The notes below the pieces were generated by a model, which made no database searches, was not told where the DNA came from, and worked only from the letters and a program-made list of their open reading frames with translations. The translations under genes were made by a program, and so were the position numbers. Positions 61,369 to 64,000 of a stretch of 64,000 nt of DNA are shown one piece after another (within the stretch, counting starts at the first letter, position 1; each line of letters begins with the position of its first letter). Source of the DNA: TOLSYN sp963849065. GTDB lineage: Bacteria; Acidobacteriota; Terriglobia; Terriglobales; Acidobacteriaceae. The DNA lies in NCBI GenBank assembly GCA_963849065.1, contig CAWKFM010000002.1, positions 186,001 to 250,000 on the forward strand, written 5' to 3'.

Positions 61369-61805
61369 TAGCATTCCTCCTTGGCCAGCCGGATTACCAG
61401 TCGCACGTAGCTTTTTCCCGGAGGCCCCTTGTACCATTCGGCTTCGTCCACCAGGCTCTGGATGAGGAACATTCCCAGCCCGCGGGGGTCCTGCTCGCCG
61501 CTCACCTTCAGGTCGATGTCGGGCTTGGGCGCCGCCGCATTCAGCCCCGCGCCCTCGTCGAGCACCCGCACTTCCAGTTGGTCGTCGCTGGTCGAGAGCA
61601 TGACGCCGACCGACAGATCGCTGTTGAGTTCATTGCCGTGCTCGATCGCATTGATGCAGGCCTCGGCGACCGCTGTCTTCAAATCGTCGATCCGGTCCTC
61701 GGAAAACCCCATCAGCTTGGCAACACTGGCGGCCGTGCTCATGGCCACTTTTTCGTAACCCAGCTCCGACGGCAGGCTGACTTGTACAAGGTGTCCTTCA
61801 TTCAT
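61368..61805 (-). CDS. RsbW-type anti-sigma factor kinase
   Basis: A 145-aa GHKL ATPase-fold protein. The N box is AVAEACINAIEHGN (about residues 44-57), with the ATP-lid Gly motif VLDEGAGL and a C-terminal GLGMFLIQSL. It should phosphorylate the STAS protein and sequester a sigma factor or other partner. No sigma-factor gene is in the operon, so the final target lies elsewhere. It overlaps the upstream phosphatase stop as ATGA. Confidence 0.92.
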   Translation of the reverse strand: MNEGHLVQVSLPSELGYEKVAMSTAASVAKLMGFSEDRIDDLKTAVAEACINAIEHGNELNSDLSVGVMLSTSDDQLEVRVLDEGAGLNAAAPKPDIDLKVSGEQDPRGLGMFLIQSLVDEAEWYKGPPGKSYVRLVIRLAKEEC

Positions 61806-62995
61806 ACGGTGGCGCACTCCTGCGCGGACGAATCGAGATGGCAGATCACCAGCGCGGTCATGTCATCCCGCTGTGGTGCGTTCTGGGAAAACTCGCCGAG
61901 CGTCTCCCAAAGGAAATTCAGAATGTGGTCCGCCTGGCGCGACGGATGCCCGCGGAAGGCGGCCACCAGGCGCTCGGTGCCGAACTCCTCTTCGAATTCG
62001 GAAGCGCCGTGAAACACCTCGGTCAGCCCGTCGGTGTAGAGCAGAATCCGCGATCCCGCCGGGAAGTCAAACCGCTCCACCTCGTAGCTCATGCCGGGCA
62101 GCATCCCCAGCGGCGTTCCTGAGGCGTTCACCATAACCACGCTTCCGTCCGGCCGCACCAGGGCGGCAGGATTGTGCCCCGCATTGACGATTTCAATCTC
62201 GGCGCGCTCGGCGTGAAGGCGCACAAACGCCGCCGTCACGTAGCGCAGCTGGGCCTGGGTTCCATCTTCGTAGTGCTGCTGGTTCAGCCGCGTGGCCAGT
62301 CCGTCGAGCGGCAGCAGCTGCCCGGCCAGCGACCGCATGGCCGAGCGGAAGCTGCAGGCCACAATGGCCGACGCCAGCCCCTTGCCGGCCACGTCGGCCA
62401 CCACCATCAGGTGACTCCCATCGGCCAGCCGCATGGTGTCCATGTAATCGCCGCCCACCTCGTAGCAGGCCGTCGAACGCCCGGCGATGGAGAACGCGGG
62501 GATCTCCGGCATCTCTCTCGGCAGCAGCGAGCTCTGCACCGAGCGCGCCGCATCCAGATCCTGTTGCACCCGCGCCCACTTCAGGTCGCGCTCGTGCAGC
62601 GTGGCGTTCTCCAGCGCAACGGTCGTTTGCAGCACCAGTCCCTCCACAAAATCCTGGTCGTAGAAGGAAAGCTCGCCGCCCGCCGGCGGAGCCACCACCA
62701 GTTCCAGCAGGGGCTGATTTTCTTTCGAGACCAGGGTGTACCGGCAGCAGTTTTCGTAAGGAGCGGCCGGCAGATCTCCGTAGGAGGCTACAGGCGCATC
62801 CGAGGATGGCTCCAAAAACAGCGCGCCCTCCATCTCCAGTTCGCGCACCAGAATGCGCGCCGTCTGGGTCAGCACTTCATTCACCAACATGGCCGAGTGA
62901 ACCTGCCGGGAGGCTTCCAGCAGGGCCTGCAGCCGGGCAACCTGCTGCTCCAGCGACAGTACTTTTTCCGGTGAGACCGAAGCGCTTCCATCCAT
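61802..62995 (-). CDS. Soluble PP2C (SpoIIE) phosphatase with GAF-like domain
   Basis: A 397-aa protein. An N-terminal coiled coil and GAF-like sensor (about residues 15-165) are followed by a SpoIIE-type PP2C domain (about 175-390) with metal Asp residues in YEVGGDYMD and VADVAGKG, plus YTDGLTEVF near the end. It is cytoplasmic, so it is the counterpart of the membrane phosphatase in the same operon. AGGGGTGA stands ~8 bases before the ATG at 62995; the frame extends to 63226 without similarity. It is the first gene of the operon. Confidence 0.9.
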   Translation of the reverse strand: MDGSASVSPEKVLSLEQQVARLQALLEASRQVHSAMLVNEVLTQTARILVRELEMEGALFLEPSSDAPVASYGDLPAAPYENCCRYTLVSKENQPLLELVVAPPAGGELSFYDQDFVEGLVLQTTVALENATLHERDLKWARVQQDLDAARSVQSSLLPREMPEIPAFSIAGRSTACYEVGGDYMDTMRLADGSHLMVVADVAGKGLASAIVACSFRSAMRSLAGQLLPLDGLATRLNQQHYEDGTQAQLRYVTAAFVRLHAERAEIEIVNAGHNPAALVRPDGSVVMVNASGTPLGMLPGMSYEVERFDFPAGSRILLYTDGLTEVFHGASEFEEEFGTERLVAAFRGHPSRQADHILNFLWETLGEFSQNAPQRDDMTALVICHLDSSAQECATV

Positions 62996-63301
62996 CGATG
63001 CTTCACCCCTGTGTGTTCTGTTATTCCCGGAATCCGCGCCCGGAGCCTTGGGCAATCGGTACTGGCCGGCCTTCGCGTGCCTAGCTGGCACGCACCCGTC
63101 CTCACCGTGATCGATTAGACGCTCGTGAGCTGCCGGGCGTTGCGGAAAATTCTGCCTTACGAACCATCTCAATGGCGCCTTTCTAACATTCCCGGGCGGA
63201 GGGATTCTTTCGCCCCTGCCCGGCAACCTGCGGGCCTTTCGGAGAATCGCACCTGCGCTGGTTTTGACAAACTATTACCTTAGATATAGTCTAACTTCGC
63301 T
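62996..63301. other. Divergent control region of the partner-switch operon and fur-type gene
   Basis: These 306 bases contain no gene. They hold a perfect 7-bp hairpin with 5-base loop (63075-63081 with 63087-63093, GCGTGCC/GGCACGC) near the operon's start, and the promoter with a palindrome for the Fur-type gene at the right end. Confidence 0.6.
63264..63294 (+). promoter_or_regulatory. Promoter and operator-like palindrome of the Fur-type gene
   Basis: TTGACA (63264-63269) and TATAGT (63285-63290) are 15 bases apart. A perfect inverted repeat TTAGA-N5-TCTAA (63280-63294) lies across the -10 box, where a repressor would block RNA polymerase. The ATG follows at 63302, only 11 bases after the -10, so the message is nearly leaderless. 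This fits autoregulation by the Fur/PerR-type product. Confidence 0.6.
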
Positions 63302-63727
63302 ATGGACGCAGAGGCGGTCAAACGCTCCCTGGAAGTCAGCGGCTTGCGCTGCACTCCGCAGCGCTATGCCGTGATGGCGTTCCTGATCGAACACCATCGG
63401 CATCCCACGGCTGTCGAAATCTTCGAAGCCGTCAATCGCGTGGATCCCCGCTCTTCCCGGGCCACGATTTACAACAATCTGCGGGACTTGGTGCAAGCGG
63501 GCCTAGTGCGCGAAGTGGCCGTCGAAGGCCGCGCCGCGCGCTTCGATGCCACCGGCATGCCGCATCACCACTTCATCTGCGACCGCTGCGGCAACGTTGA
63601 GGACGTTGAGTGGTACGACGTGTCCCGGCCCGCCGCGGGCTTCCTCGGCAAGCGGATTCTTCGCGAATGCGAACTCATCTTCCGGGGGCTCTGCGCCAGG
63701 TGCGCTCCACGCCGCGCTTCCGGCTAG
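63302..63727 (+). CDS. Fur/PerR-family transcriptional regulator
   Basis: A 141-aa metal-dependent repressor. A winged-helix DNA-binding domain covers residues ~1-85 (CTPQRYAVMAFL, then RATIYNNLRDLVQAGLV as recognition helix region). The dimerisation domain has the structural zinc pairs C93-x2-C96 and C131-x2-C134 and a His cluster MPHHHF (88-90). Its place just before katG, as with FurA-katG or PerR-katG pairs, suggests it senses peroxide rather than iron status. Confidence 0.9.
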   Translation: MDAEAVKRSLEVSGLRCTPQRYAVMAFLIEHHRHPTAVEIFEAVNRVDPRSSRATIYNNLRDLVQAGLVREVAVEGRAARFDATGMPHHHFICDRCGNVEDVEWYDVSRPAAGFLGKRILRECELIFRGLCARCAPRRASG

Positions 63728-63827
63728 GATAGCCGGATCAACGGCGGCGATTCCGTGAATGGGAAAATCCAGGATGAATTCGTAGTCCGTCACAGTGTTT
63801 CGGACTTATTAGAAGGAAGATGTGCAT

Positions 63828-64000
63828 ATGGAGAATAAACTCACCACCGCAGCGGGGGCGATCCCCGACAGCAAGGAGCAGAACATGTCAACCGAATCCA
63901 AGTGCCCGGTATCGGGCGGCGTTCGCGGACACGCAGCAGCCCGAGCCATGACCAATGCGGGCTGGTGGCCGAATCAACTGAACCTGAAGATCCTGCACCA
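63828..64000 (+). CDS. katG: Catalase-peroxidase, N-terminal fragment (runs off the window)
   Basis: The first 57 codons of KatG are visible. The family opening CPVSGG, then the NAGWWPNQLNLKILH segment, is unmistakable. The rest lies beyond the right edge. It would break down hydrogen peroxide with a haem. Two in-frame starts exist: 63828 (AAGGAAG upstream) and 63885 (AAGGAG 6 bases upstream); the second gives the typical MSTESKCP start. The gene follows the Fur/PerR-type regulator by 100 bases and is probably controlled by it. Confidence 0.88.
   Translation, partial: MENKLTTAAGAIPDSKEQNMSTESKCPVSGGVRGHAAARAMTNAGWWPNQLNLKILH

Noticed and set aside
58923..62995. A sigma-factor gene expected with the partner-switch genes
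   Set aside because: Checked on both sides. The neighbours are lactate permease and a Fur-type regulator, so no sigma factor is encoded locally.
1..64000. rRNA, tRNA, CRISPR and classic riboswitches
   Set aside because: No conserved rRNA segments, tRNA T-arm patterns, regular direct repeats with spacers, or known riboswitch motifs were recognised by eye. Short structured RNAs could still be missed.

Overview
The window is GC-rich, densely coded bacterial chromosome with short gaps and frequent 1 to 4 base gene overlaps. The gene mix suggests an Acidobacteriota (Terriglobia/Acidobacteriaceae-type) soil bacterium. It includes an N-type ATPase operon, a MoxR/DUF58/DUF4129 cluster, two PYROXD2-like oxidoreductases, Ku/LigD, a glycogen phosphorylase, a SpoIIE/STAS partner-switching operon, IS110 debris and several dispersed intergenic palindromes. 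The taxonomic assignment is inference: no rRNA or other marker gene is present, and I saw no tRNA, CRISPR array or prophage.

Left part (1-11.3 kb): a Nudix hydrolase with a long RG-rich tail, a patatin-like lipase, an MFS exporter with galT and a YraN-like nuclease, a HAD phosphatase, ilvD, a DsbA-like thioredoxin, a PAS-GGDEF diguanylate cyclase and two small proteins. The intergenic spaces carry structured repeats.

11.3-18.0 kb: a complete nine-gene N-ATPase operon on the minus strand in the order atpD-C-Q-R-B-E-F-A-G (beta, epsilon, Q, R, a, c, b, alpha, gamma). It has translational coupling throughout, no delta gene, an enlarged b subunit and a c subunit with two carboxylates and the Na+-type Glu-Ser pair. 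It probably runs as an ATP-driven cation (Na+) pump beside an ordinary ATP synthase encoded elsewhere.

18-29 kb: a PYROXD2-like oxidoreductase, a DUF3455 protein, an alcohol dehydrogenase and MscS channel separated by three tandem TTTCATGAAA palindromes, an SPFH protein, glycogen phosphorylase, a DUF1810 protein and an internally deleted, frameshifted IS110-family transposase. A 97-bp MITE-like insertion interrupts one copy of a dispersed repeat whose uninterrupted copy lies near 8.2 kb.

28.5-36 kb: RDD and SpoIIM-like membrane proteins (divergent, 20 bp apart) facing a minus-strand operon of a membrane protein, DUF4129, DUF4350, MoxR ATPase and DUF58. 36-44.7 kb: a response regulator, then a probable operon of lipase-maturation-factor-like protein, second PYROXD2-like enzyme, acid-sphingomyelinase-like phosphodiesterase and HugZ-like protein, followed by an M23 peptidase and a zinc-ribbon membrane protein.

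45.5-58.7 kb: a MaoC-phosphotransacylase fusion with acetate kinase, a TonB-like protein with a PGGV repeat, a hybrid histidine kinase, divergent ku/ligD (non-homologous end joining), an MBL-fold hydrolase, an aldo/keto reductase and lactate permease. 58.9-64 kb: a four-gene partner-switching operon (GAF-PP2C phosphatase, RsbW-type kinase, STAS antagonist, jelly-roll/7TM/PP2C phosphatase), then a Fur/PerR-type regulator with a palindrome over its promoter, followed by the start of katG.
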